Shown here one piece after another: positions 12,135 to 63,897 of a stretch of DNA of 64,000 nucleotides. The number at the start of each line of letters is the position of its first letter. Positions within the stretch are counted from its first letter, which is position 1. Source of the stretch: Plecoglossus altivelis. Its lineage: Eukaryota; Chordata; Actinopteri; Osmeriformes; Plecoglossidae. The DNA lies in contig BROE01000013.1 of assembly GCA_036571765.1 (NCBI GenBank), positions 16,055,025-16,119,024 of the forward strand. The letters run 5' to 3'. A program made the position numbers and the translations under genes. Below the pieces are notes generated by a model. That model saw only the letters and a program-made list of their open reading frames with translations. It was not told the origin of the DNA and made no database searches.

Positions 12135-13629
12135 ATTCAATGCATTTCTGTAATTTTATTCTTTAAATTTTTTACACTGTACACAGTTGCTCACTTAGTA
12201 AACACTACATTACATGGCTATGTCAAATAATGTAAAATTACAGTATTGAAAAACAAAAATATATATCTCCCAGGATGCTCATGTGGGTCTTACATGAACT
12301 AGTACAACACAATCAATCCATACATTGTTGGCACACAGGAAAGATCCTTCACATCTAATGACACACTGTTTGCATTGATCATATCCTGCACAGTAATATA
12401 TATATGAAGGTTGTAGAACTCAAATCTAGTTTTCCAGGTTATCCTTTTTGTGTGTAAAGTGGATTGATATTGCATAGCAGAAATACCAACAGTTCAGAGG
12501 GTGAGGAGGGTTTGCTTCTCCGTGTTGAATGTGGCTTCATTCAGCAGCCAAACGTACTGCGCTTGATTCCGGTTGACCTTGTCTGTAATGATCAGTACAT
12601 TCCCAGTTCACATTCTGTGTTGCCAAAGAATCAAATCCAATATATGTTCTAAGACAAGGTCTTTGAGTGGGTTGTCATAGTTTCAACTGCTGACAGACTG
12701 ATAAAATGCAACGTACAGTACTGTAAGGTTAAGATGTGAACCTGCTGGAAATCCACAGTGCAGGACCAAGCTGAACATAAAGAGAGGGAATTAGTTATTT
12801 GGAGTAGACAAAAGTTCCACTAGTTTAGAGTTATGTACATCAAGGCTATGAGTCACTTTTTACCAAAAAAAACAATGGCTAGGACAACTGCTTGAGAGTC
12901 ATGTGTGAAACAATAACAAAGGCCTTTTGCTCCTCAAATTGGAAAAAAACAATTGTGCATCACTAGCATATCAGTTACGTTGTCCTCTTGGGCGGACCAT
13001 CCCAGGCCTTGTTCATCCGTAGAAAAGATTTGCATACTACTGTACTTCCCAAGGAATGACCTAACATTGAACACTGCTGTGTTTGTGGCAAATCAGTTGT
13101 TTCACGCAGCCGAAAAGAAATCTCTTGTCATATTATATATACTTATAAAGCATACTTCTACTCATTTGCTTCAAGCTCTGCATTATGACATAGGAATTAT
13201 ATTGACAACAGAGCAAGCAACTTGACAGACATATCAAAATAATACTGTTCTTCATCGAAAATATATTAACAGTTCTTGTTCCTTGTTTTCCATTTTAAAT
13301 ATAGCCATTGTCTGCGGTTCACAATAACAATGAAAATATTTAGCTTTCAATATAACAGCTTAGCACAGGCGGGTTAATATCTTCAACAATGTGGAAATCA
13401 TGGATCATAATAGAAAACATACTTTTAACATCTAACAGCAACATTGTTGAGGATAAAAATAACACATTTTGAAAGGCTCATTGCACTTCATATATGATCA
13501 ATGTAACAGTAGCTTTAATATAAGCCAAGAAATCTCCTTTGTTCAAGTCTCTTTCCACATTAAAAAAGGTTAAATAAACTCTTAGTGGTCCCCAACAGTG
13601 TCCTGGGTCAGGTCCAGGTGGCGAGAGGC
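12135..13629 (-). other. dennd5a 3' UTR
   Basis: About 1.5 kb of AT-rich sequence lies between the dennd5a stop codon (13632-13630) and a minus-strand AATAAA at 12160-12155. No exon is recognised. Its end is only about 480 bp from the proposed first exon of the sinhcaf-like gene. Confidence 0.65.
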
Positions 13630-43148
<29,519 letters not shown>

Positions 43149-43480
43149 TTTGAGACTGGTCCGTCTTGTACCCTTTTCCTCGTCTTGTCAATCGGGTGCA
43201 TATTATAGGATCCCGAAATGATTTCGCGCAGCCATCGTTGATGCTCCGCGAGACCAGAAAATCTGAACAGGGCTGCGTTCGAAATGCATTATGGGTCTCC
43301 AAATACAGCTGTTTTCATCTGGGCTCAAATCTCCTCGAGCCTGGCTGCCCCGCCTCCCACATCCCCCATCCACTCCCCGTCTAGTTGGGATACTGGGCAT
43401 GTGCAAACTGCACATAGATTACGTTATCCCTTTAACCCTGCCGCCGCCGAAACGACGGATCTTGACTCGCCTACAGAATA
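43149..43480 (-). promoter_or_regulatory. dennd5a promoter and 5' UTR region
   Basis: The region lies between the dennd5a start codon (43148) and the 3' end of tmem41b on the same strand. It is CpG-containing without a clear TATA box, as expected for a housekeeping promoter. A near-consensus ZNF143 motif lies at 43281-43297. The exact start site is not determined. Confidence 0.5.
43281..43297 (-). promoter_or_regulatory. ZNF143/Staf-like binding motif in the dennd5a promoter
   Basis: The minus strand reads ACCCATAATGCATTTCG. I recall the compact ZNF143 consensus as YWCCCRNMATSCMYYRCR, and all but about two positions agree. It lies about 135 bp upstream of the dennd5a start codon. Confidence 0.55.
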
Positions 43481-43734
43481 GTACTTCGACAAACGTTCAA
43501 TTTATTCACGGTACACATACATATCGTGCGTATATGACCTAAACTATCATCATTACGTGAACTACAGGAATAAGACAATAAAATTAAAGGGCCACAATGG
43601 TAAAGTGCATCAAGAGCTCTCTCTAGTGGCGTCACATGAAGTGTGCAAACCAGCGTTCAGTGCAATAATTTCTAACTGCATCCAGTGTAGTGAAGTAAGG
43701 AGAAAATGAATCAGGAGTCAATTACACAAATAAA

Positions 43735-45910
43735 AATACTTGTTTTAATGATTTCATAATAAATATATTAATAAAGCAAATTTCATTCCATTGGACAAAA
43801 AGAGGTACAAGAATGAACAGTATTTACAAATGCAGGTCATACTGCAATACATCATCATTTTGTACACCTTAACACTGTGGATTTACCAAAGTTAATCAAT
43901 AGTTAAAAAAAGAAGGAAACCACCTCTGCTAGTTGGATGTCCGCATGAAATCAACCTATGGAGAACTGTATACAGAACATTTATGACACGATGTTAAGGA
44001 CGTCATCAAAAATGAAATACATCTGTTTCTTCTCATGACCAGGAGTATGGCTGAAACACATCAACCAATCCTTGATTTTCTCTTGCCAGGATATAAAGGG
44101 TGTGGTGTCAATATGCATGTTCAAGTGAAAACAAAAGGATCAACAGATTGTTGTTGTTGCATAAAACTGGACACAGTGAACGCACATGTTCTAGATTTGC
44201 AACACAACAGCTAAATGTTCCCCCTTTCGTTGGTCTAAACCGCCACTCTTGCTTAAGCTGCATACCATGAACGCACCCTGCTCCAGTGTTGAGGCCCAGG
44301 GACTAAGCACACATCTCCTCTGAGCCAGAACCTGTCAACACATTAGGATACAAGCAATGTATTTAACTTAACAATCTGATCATTAAAAAAAAGAACACAC
44401 ACACAAGTTGAGGTCAACCCACAGCCACTTCAATTACAACCAATAAAATTAAGAGCTGGCACTCATTAAATGGTTTACAGTAGATGCTTCCCATTACGTA
44501 CGCAGGCAGAGTACAATGCTTCATGTTTAGCTAGTTTAGTTGTAGGCTATACAGGTGGCTACATTTTGATTGGACTCAACAGGATTCTGCATGTCATCTC
44601 CTGACGTTAAGACATGAAGCCGGCCATCCAAGTAAGACTGAACTTTTAGAAAAGGGTGTTTGAGAAAATATCTTCAAATGTTGGCTGATTTAGCTGGATC
44701 TTGCTGTGTGCTTAACAGTGCCATGCAGAAACATTAACAGTAAGACTGCTCAAGTGTACATTCACTGCATCAACCACATTAAGGAAGTCCTCCAGTACTC
44801 CAGAACTATGAACAGCAGCAGATATAATTTGTCCTGACATCAAATCCAGTAAACTCTTCATATAAGGCAAATGATTCTTAAAGCAGATCAACGAAGCCAA
44901 AACGAAAGCACAATCTAGGCATCACAGCAACCAATGTGCAGGCCCATTTGTTCCAACCCACACAGGCAGGAAGTAGCCAAATGGAAGTACTAACAGCAAG
45001 GAGGAGTATGTGTAATTCTATCAGATGGCAACTTTAATTGGGCACTAAAGGGTCATCCTTAGTGTGGAAGTCCCTTCTACGTTTTTCAACGCACACTTTA
45101 GCAGATGACTTGGAGCACAAGAGTGAGAGCGAAAACAAGAGCAGTCACTGCACCAAATGTAGCACACGTTTTAAAACAACACATACAAAACACTTGTTTT
45201 CAATACTTGATATGTTAATTAAGAAAATGAAAGGGAAAAGTTAAGTGATTAAAAAAAATCAAGAAGATCCAATATTGAATATGCATTATTGAATAATGCA
45301 ATAAAAACATCTAGGGTAACTGATGTGTGCCATTAACAATGATGGCAAATGGGGTGGATTTTATGTCTATTATTTAACATGATACAATTAAATCACATTC
45401 ACTCCTTTAAACTAGTGTATAAAACTGCCCACGGCAAACACTTTCATCGGAAAGACAACCTTCAAACAACTACTCTGAAAAATATTGCTTTTATGTCACA
45501 GTTCAATGATCTTAGGGACTGAAGAAAAGTCCATCAAACACCCCCCAAAAAAACTAGTTGAAAATAAATAATTCTAACCATTTCAAAAAGAGACAGACGG
45601 CAGATGTCTTCGTTTCAGCCAAATCACTCAAAAAGGTGACCCAATACAAACTGGACAACACCAAATCATGAGGCAAAGTAGATGCCAGTTTGTGGAACCC
45701 ATCCTTGAGGTGGCCAGAACATGTTTAGGACACAGACGTAATAGCTGGGCCGTGAGGCGAGATGAGGTTCCCACCCCAGCTAAGCAGGCGCGTGGGACTG
45801 AGACACATGGACTGTATGTGGGACTGCTGCATGGACCATTCCTGAGCCGAGGGAGTGGGGGGGAAGGGGGAGCAGGCAGGTAGATGACATACTGAGCGGT
45901 CCGAGGGGCC
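43735..45910 (-). other. tmem41b 3' UTR
   Basis: About 2.2 kb of AT-rich sequence follows the tmem41b stop codon. A minus-strand ATTAAA lies at 43749-43744 with a T/G-rich element beyond it; a further AATAAA at 43506-43501 is an alternative end. The 3' end is within about 600 bp of the dennd5a start codon. No exon is seen inside it. Confidence 0.6.
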
Positions 45911-48379
45911 CTACTCAAGCTTCTGCTGCAGCTTCTTTTGGAAGCAGACAGGCAGGATGGAGAGCACAGCCAGTACACCCAGCACAGCTAGAGAGTTCCA
46001 GGACACTGCTTCCCCAGCTGTGGTCAGTTTGTACAGAGTTGTGCCAGCGTTGATTGCCACAAAAGACGGCGGTGCCACTCCTGACATAAGACAAGATAAC
46101 AGGAAGTCAACATGGCACGTCTGACTTGCAAAACAGACAAATGTTGCAAGAGTTGGATGACTACACATCATGTCTGCTCTTACCAAAGAATGTCCCAAGG
46201 AAGAAAACCCCTAAAGGCACATTGATAACAGGTGAGGTGATGTTGATGAACCAGTTAGGAAGGAATGGAGTGATCCTCAAAAATATGATGTAATTAATGA
46301 GATGGTCTCTGTGCTTGTCAACCTGTCAAGAGAAAAAAGGCAGAACGTGAATCCAACGGTGCTTCACTGCAGAGAGGTCACTTAAGGAGGAAGCCTATTA
46401 TTCTTCTCACACATCAAGTGTCTTACCTGTTGTGACCATTTCTGAGCCCTCTCTGTGAGATATTTGTACACCACAGGTCTCCCCACCAGGTAGGACAGCA
46501 TGTAGCAGAAAGATGCCCCTAACCCAGAACACTGCAACACAGGCAAAGAAGGACATAGCAAGGATTTCCAAACATCCAGTCATCTCCTGGCAAATCTCAA
46601 GTGTCACTACTCACCAAGCAGACCAGGAAGAGGGCCAGGGGGAAGGGATATAGATAACCAGACAAGATGCTGAGGAAGATGGACCCTGGAATTGCAAATG
46701 TCTGAAGGCTGAATCAGCAGTGTCAAGGCAAACAACTCCAGTGGCAGTTTGGAATACACAGACAGGTCCCAGATCAACACATTTCGATAGCTTAGCTAGC
46801 ACACTTCCTTGACCCAGGAGATTGGATCTCTGTGAGCGCAGCTGTAGCCTCCTGTTGCCAATGACATGGTAAAGGTCAACCACATATTGAATGTCTCGCT
46901 CTTGGAAGAAGCCTGATTAACTAGCACAGTTCCTCTGTTGTCCGTACATGTTGGTCAGTCAGGAAGATAGAAAGAGGACAATGACATGTTTGAGGACAAG
47001 GCAGCAAAAGGAAGAGGTGGGTTACCCTAGAGTGAGCAAGAACGTCATCATTGGAAGGATACAAGACATAGGTGGTAAAATAGGCTATCAACACTTGGGT
47101 GTAGAAGGTATCCTTGTATTTAGACAATACAGTGCCCAATGCCTTGGCATCATCCATGTCCTTGGGGATTTTGATTTTCTCCATCTCATCACTGCAAAAT
47201 AAACACGGAATGAACAGACTCAGCTTCTACAAATGATAAGGCATTTTCAGTGCATCAACGTTACCCATGAACAGTTTCACAATTTAGCGATCAGCAGGGT
47301 GTGGAAATGCGATTTGAATGGGTCATGTTTGCTTCTATGTGGTAGATATGAGCATGCTTGGGTCAGCGTAGTGAGAATATTATCATTTAGAATAGACAAG
47401 GGCTGGATGAGGAGAACTTACTCGCTTAACTCTGGGAAATTCCTGTAAACAAGGTACATGACAGAGGCGGCACAGGTGAAGATAGCCAACAGGAGGAGGA
47501 GGGACTTGCGGGCTGAGCCCCCTCCAGGGTACTGTGTTTCTGTGAATAGGAGAGGATGAACACATATTACTTTACCATATTCATTCATTTATTGATGATC
47601 TCGGTATGTGCCATGTGATGCGTCATGTAACATGTTGCAAAACTTTGCATCACTTGTTGTTGTACCTTCAAGAGGCTGGTATTCCCTAGAGAAAGGCAAG
47701 ACCGAGATAATACGTTTTCTTAGACATGTGGCTGACTGGTTATCTCCTCTTTGTTCATATTAACAACGATTTCACACACTACTTTCTAAAAATTGCCCGA
47801 AACCTTTTGTATGGGTTAATAATGAGAAAACGGTAGCACTGGCTCATTTAATTGGTGGGTTCAATGGATGGAGCCTAGGTTTACAGTTGTAAATATATTT
47901 AAAAAGTAGTGTTATCATTGTATTCGCCTGACTTTACCTCTAACCATGTCATTGATTAACTGTCTTGGTTAACCTTGTGTGAACTCCTGGTAGGCTAACA
48001 AACTACAGAGCTGCAGCTAACACGTTAGCATATCTCACCTTAGAACGCCGGTAAATCGAAAATGATTATATTATACTGATACTGGAGCTAATCAGCTATC
48101 TACACATCATCGTAAAAATCGTAGCTCTAACACTAACATAAATAACACTGTCTATTGTATCTACTACATTAATCAAAGTGTCTGGCTTGCCAAACTAGCG
48201 AGCAATAGTATCTACCTAGTTGACATGAGGCTAGCTAGCAAGCACTTGACTAGAAAGATAGCCAGTTAGCTTAGCCACTAGCTACCTTTGAGGACTTGCT
48301 CATCAGGATTTGTCTTCGGTTCTTCTTGTACAGATGATACATTGTCGACCTCTCGTCTTTCTCTTCGTTTCTTTGCCAT
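45911..48379 (-). CDS. tmem41b: Transmembrane protein 41B, ER lipid scramblase with VTT domain
   Basis: Multi-pass ER membrane protein of the VTT/DedA family; it scrambles phospholipids and is needed for autophagosome formation and lipid mobilisation. Seven coding exons: 48379-48286, 47539-47422, 47191-47063, 46708-46615, 46531-46427, 46322-46184 and 46080-45911. They sum to 849 nt, or 282 residues; human has 291. The cytosolic N-terminus MAKKRRERRE is basic. The first membrane segment is LLLLLAIFTCAASVMYLVY. The VTT core runs AIPGSIFLSILSG, CSGLGASFCYMLSYLVGRP and FLRITPFLPNWFINITSP, followed by GVAPPSFVAINAGTTLY. A last hydrophobic helix ends in KKLQQKLE. The exon 3/4 junction is phase 2 (YVFLQTF), which decided the acceptor used. 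The N-terminal exon is shorter than and unlike human; the rest is strongly conserved. It is divergent from ipo7. Confidence 0.96.
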
Positions 48380-49686
48380 TTTAGCCAGAGCCAGTGAAAA
48401 ATCAAGGCAAAATAAGTTCTTCTATTTGTCGACCTAGGCTTAGGTTGCTATGAAATTTGACAGCTCACCCAACACGGTTATTTGCCAACCGGCGACTGCC
48501 ACTGTGTGATTCCAGTGCGGATAAGGAATTGTTTTCCTTGGATTTTCAATATAAAAGTTCAGGTTCGAGTGAATCGTGAACTATTTCAGTATCGTAAACA
48601 CGATCACAAAAAATATTTTCACGATTAATACGTCCCATATACAAAAACATACAGATATATTTATACATGATAATACCAAAAGTTTTTATGATACATTTTT
48701 TCTATGTTGCACGTGTGTTTAAACTGGTGAATGACATGAAAAATTGCTTCATTAACAATTTATTTCACAAAGGGACATTTATTTCGAAGGTATTGGAAGG
48801 GGTTTGAAGGTCACATGTTGATGATGGTGAGAGCATGGACATTGGAGCTAGAATTGTTGATTAATGCAGACGAAATTAAAGTATATAATAGAATGGTTAG
48901 CAATTCAGCTTTAAATACTATGAATATATATACCTGTACTTCAGTTACGTACTCACATCCGCACTCCTCAAAATGGACTACATAGACATTTGCTTCATTA
49001 GTGTCTTTGATTAAATAATATTTTACGTAAAATGTGTTATTTCATGTCAATTCCACCGCCGCACTGTCCATGGACTTGGGCAGACTTTAAACATATTTTC
49101 CTTTCGCTTATTTTAATGCATTCAAATAACAGTTAATTGCCTTTTGCTGCCATATATCCTGTCAATACTATTCCAAAAATATTATAGGCAGCTCAGATCG
49201 GAAAACCACTGGGTGTTCAGGGAACAGCCAGTCATGATCCAAAATGTGTTATACCCTTAATCAAGTGCTTCAATGTCTTCTGAATGCTAGATGATAGTGT
49301 GATATTAATTAGCGTTGCAGCTACGCATTCCATCCATCCTTATTCCCAACTTCCAATTAGTAATTGAATCAGATCACCTTCCAACCAAAGGTCTGTGGAA
49401 TTTGGACTAGTTCAGTGCGTAGTTTAATTCAAGCATAATTAAAACATTATCGGCGAATAACCCACCAAGCAAGGCTTGCATTTCCAGTTTCAAACTACAA
49501 GTCCTAGCGTGCAATGGGCAGAAGCGGATGTTCGTGTGGAACAAATTTGGCGCTGATCTATCCGGGTACTCTTATCACTTCTTCCTTTCGCGCCGGTAGC
49601 TGAAGAACCGTGCGTCCATGTGCGCATTCACTGGGAATTCATAGACTACAATAATACTGAATCCGAGCCATAACAGAGCTTTAGCT
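48380..49686. promoter_or_regulatory. shared upstream region of tmem41b (-) and ipo7 (+)
   Basis: A 1.3 kb head-to-head spacer. The centre (about 48540-49450) is AT-rich and unremarkable. The ipo7 side has a ZNF143-like motif at 49494-49516, E2F-like words TTTGGCGC (49546-49553) and TTTCGCGCC (49586-49594), and a pyrimidine run before them. I see no TATA box. Whether one bidirectional promoter or two separate ones are used cannot be told. Confidence 0.55.
49494..49516 (+). promoter_or_regulatory. ZNF143/Staf-like motif in the ipo7 promoter
   Basis: The plus strand reads ACTACAAGTCCTAGCGTGCA, resembling the extended ZNF143 consensus ACTACAnnTCCCAGnATGCA with a few core mismatches. It is about 190 bp upstream of the ipo7 start codon. 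Confidence 0.45.
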
Positions 49687-60499
<10,813 letters not shown>

Positions 60500-61497
60500 A
60501 TCCTCCCCCTTTCTCCCTTTTATTACTCTGTGACTGATTGTAGTGAAGTGAAAAAAAAGCTTGTGTTGTTCCCTTAAGTAGTGGTTCCAGAACTGGTTCT
60601 TCTCACTCACTCTTCAATCTGACTATCAAATTGGAAATAGCTCCAGAAGATGTGGGGAATGCAACCAAATGCAACCAATGGCTGGGAAAACAAACCAAGA
60701 ACTTGAGCACGACGCAAGAGAAAAAGGAAGCTCTGAAAAACGTTGTCTTGTGGAATCCAAAGCGGGGGGGATGCCCTGACGGCAACTCTTTTTTCCCACT
60801 TAACACATAATGGGGGCTTAACAATTTGAAATTGATAATGGGACTAAATGTTTCATCATTTTCACTGTTTTGGCCAAAAGGCTGTTATAAGATTATACCT
60901 CTGGCAGTAGTGTCGTCTACGTTATTTTCTGCATTAACAAATTCTCATGTTTGTTATGTATATACAAGCCAAGGTTCTTGATTTTTAAGTAGCCTTGCAA
61001 AACAACCAGAGGCATTTGTAAGGTGTCAACAAGTGTATTCATATGTAGCATATTGGATACTTCATAGCACTATGTGATGCCTGATCTCTGTAAATTAATG
61101 ACTAGCACTTTCATATTGTTCAGGTCTCCTAGCCTTCTGTATCAGACTGCAAATTTTTTAAATCAATTAAGTCTATTTAAAACACAAACAGCTGTAACTT
61201 TGTTACTTTGCAAGACTTCTCCTGTAAGGGTTGATTGTCACGTGTATTTGGTTACGGCGGGAAATGGGTGGCATCATTCTGCTGCTAAAACGGAAACATT
61301 CTAGATTCCTGAAAAAAGAGAATGCCCTTGGTGTTCAGTTTGGATACAGGACATGTTTGTGAGCACTGAAAGTCAATTGGATTATACTTCATTGAAGCAT
61401 GTACAATTGGACTTGATCGTGGAAGTCTCAAGCATTTGGTTGGTGTATGGATGAACCATCTATATATACAACATATTAAAGAAAACTTAAGTTGGAA
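60500..61497 (+). other. ipo7 3' UTR
   Basis: Roughly 1 kb after the stop codon at 60497-60499, AT-rich, ending near an ATTAAA signal at 61475-61480 followed by a T/G-rich stretch. No other feature is seen. Confidence 0.6.
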
Positions 61498-62634
61498 TGT
61501 ATGCAATCGAGTGTTTACTTAATTTCTTATGGGATACAAATACCATTGATTTGTAATTCTTGCACGATTCCGAATTCTGCTTTCTTAATGAGGGTAAAAA
61601 TGCATTTGTGCTGCGACGTAACGTTTCCCGTGCACACATGAGGTCTATCATTGTACTACAAATATTCTGAAGTTCCATTGTTGCACTGCATTACCCATAC
61701 CACACCGCTTTCAACGTTGAAGCATATTACACTTTTTCAAAATGGCAGCCTAGTTTTCCAACGTCACTTATACGAACTTAACAAATCGAAACCGGCCGTT
61801 TCGTTGAAAGATAACGACGATAAATAACTGTCATCGGAATTTATTTGTTGAGTCGGTTCATGGAATATGAACTATTAAATATTTATCCGTAAAGACCCAG
61901 GACGCTGTCGGAGACGTCTGGCGTAATTTAAATGGGAACATGAACCGATAGCCTGATAATAATTGTGAGCCAATAGGATTGCATAATATAATACGCGAAC
62001 GAAATGGTAGCCAATCCTAAAGGTTAGACCGGGTCAAGCGTTGTTTTTCATTTGCCGAGACACAGGCCGTTTTCTTTCTCCAATAGAAGAAGGAAGTGTT
62101 TGAAATTTCGGAGGTTCGTACCGGTTTTTGTTTACCATGTGTGCCTTTATTCTACAGCCTTTCCCAGTGTGAATCTGGGAAGATCCAGGCGATCTTTTTT
62201 TTTTACAGCAGTTATTTGATTACGTAATGAACACACATTCCCACATTGTTTTTGACTGTTAAGTGAAGCCTGCCGAGTTGCCCTGCCTAGCTAGCTAGCT
62301 ATCTTAAATAGCTAACAAGAACGTGCATACTTCACTGCATTTAGTGATAAACTCCAATGACGCACACTGCTTGTATGATGATGTGTACTACTATTTGACA
62401 CAAAATGCAGTGGTAATGCGCAACTGGACGTCTTTCAGTTTTATGTATATTACACATGCATTATTACTGTCCCAATCACGTTAATAGTCACATTCTAGTG
62501 ACAACAGTGCTCTAGCGGTTTCACATCGTTATACAATAATAAAGTGTCTGCACACAAGGGCCAGATTCCTACCAAGCTAGCTAAGTTAAGCGATGCCTGC
62601 CCTAACTTGTGTTGTCTGTCTATGAAGAGCTACC
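61498..62634 (+). promoter_or_regulatory. znf143 promoter and 5' UTR region
   Basis: Region between the ipo7 3' end and the znf143 start codon. It has three CCAAT boxes on the plus strand (61970-61974, 62011-62015, 62080-62084), typical of NF-Y-driven TATA-less promoters. Transcription probably starts shortly after the last one. The 5' UTR may be spliced, but I could not fix a first exon. Confidence 0.5.
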
Positions 62635-63897
62635 ATGCTATTGGCTCAAGTTGACCGGGACTCCCAGGGAACTGGACAGTTCCAGAATGCAGGTGGAGGC
62701 GGTCAACATATCACATTTTGTCTGGCAGCGCCTGTGTCGGTTCCAGGTTTGTTATCAATAAGTACAAAATAGATTATAAAGGCAAGCACTGTATATATTC
62801 TGTAATGTTTAAACGTTTTCGCCACTTTTGTGCTACAGTTGGCGGTCAAACAACGATAGGGAACATGAACACAGTGAGTTTGCAGCCAGTGACCTTTGCT
62901 GATGGATCCACAGCTTTCATCCAGCAAGCCCCAGCAGGTAATATCACAGTCTACAAGTGTTTAATACGAAGATATGGTAGAAGTGTTTGACTGAACCATT
63001 TTGGACTGGAAAACGTGGCTAAATTAACACTAATGAACATGAGTCGCTTATGATATATTGCAATCAAAATCAAGCTATAGCCTGGGAAACATTCTTGTAG
63101 GTGCCCTAATTAGTGTTAAATCCCTTTATTATGTCTTCTGTTGCAGAGACCTACAGCCAGAATACGCTGCAGGCTCTCCGGTTGGCCAATGGCACCACAG
63201 CCTATGTTCAGGACCCTGTTCAAATGCCCCAGTCCAATACCATTGTGGCCACCCAGGGAGATGGCACTTTGTCGGACTTCAGTGATGGCGCCATTGACCC
63301 AGAGACCTTAAGCGTGCTGGAACAGTACGCTTCCAAGGTAGCGTCTCACGCGTCCTTTACCCTGAAGATGTTAATCTGTCACCTCTAACAGACTCTTAAA
63401 TGTGCTCTCAAGATGGAATTGTTACCTAGTACAAGATGCATCCTCTGTTCGTTTCTCACTTTTAGGTAGACGCTGATAAGCCTGCCACTAACTCAGGTGT
63501 GGTAGAAACCAAACCAGATGAAGCTGTGCCCATACAGGTACTGTATTCCCTTAGATCATGTAATACATTTCAGATTTATTGTTGCAACAGTGTATCTTAC
63601 CGCCAGATATCCCCCTGACAGATTAAGGTTCAGAATCACAGGGAGGGGTGCTCATCTAGAAAAATCGTCAACTGTGATTATGCAGGCTGTGGGAAAAGTA
63701 ATCCTACAGCATACCACCTGAAGGTAAAAGGCACACGCTCTGTCTTTACATGATAGAAATGTAGAGTAATGGAGTATAGTAATCCATCTATCTTTGTCTT
63801 GCTCTTGTAATGCTTCTACAGGCACATGAAAGGTGGCACACCGATGGCAAGTACTATATGTGTAACGTCAGCGGCTGTGAGAAGAAGTATGGCACAA
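62635..63897 (+). CDS. znf143: Zinc finger protein 143 (Staf) homologue, N-terminal part; continues off the right edge
   Basis: Transcription activator of the ZNF143/ZNF76 family, which drives snRNA and many housekeeping promoters and sits at promoter-anchored chromatin loops. Exons seen: 62635-62746, 62839-62937, 63147-63337, 63466-63537, 63621-63723 and 63822-63897, all GT-AG and in phase. The N-terminus MLLAQVDRDSQG is diagnostic of ZNF143. Two copies of the activation-domain repeat follow (LQPVTFADGSTAFIQ, LQALRLANGTTAYVQ), where human has about four, then IDPETLSVLEQYASK. The first C2H2 finger (CDYAGC...HERWH) keeps its four zinc ligands and 12-residue spacing but is otherwise strongly diverged, and the second (CNVSGCEKKYG) begins at the end of the window. 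It is probably one of the two teleost znf143 paralogues; the remaining fingers lie outside. Confidence 0.9.

Noticed and set aside
47666..47685. 20-nt microexon-like stretch with splice-like borders in tmem41b intron 1.
   Set aside because: Twenty nucleotides would break the frame between exons 1 and 2, which join correctly without it.
48562..48590. GGTTCGAGTGAATC, resembling a tRNA B box.
   Set aside because: No matching A box at the right distance and no cloverleaf; chance match in an intergenic region.
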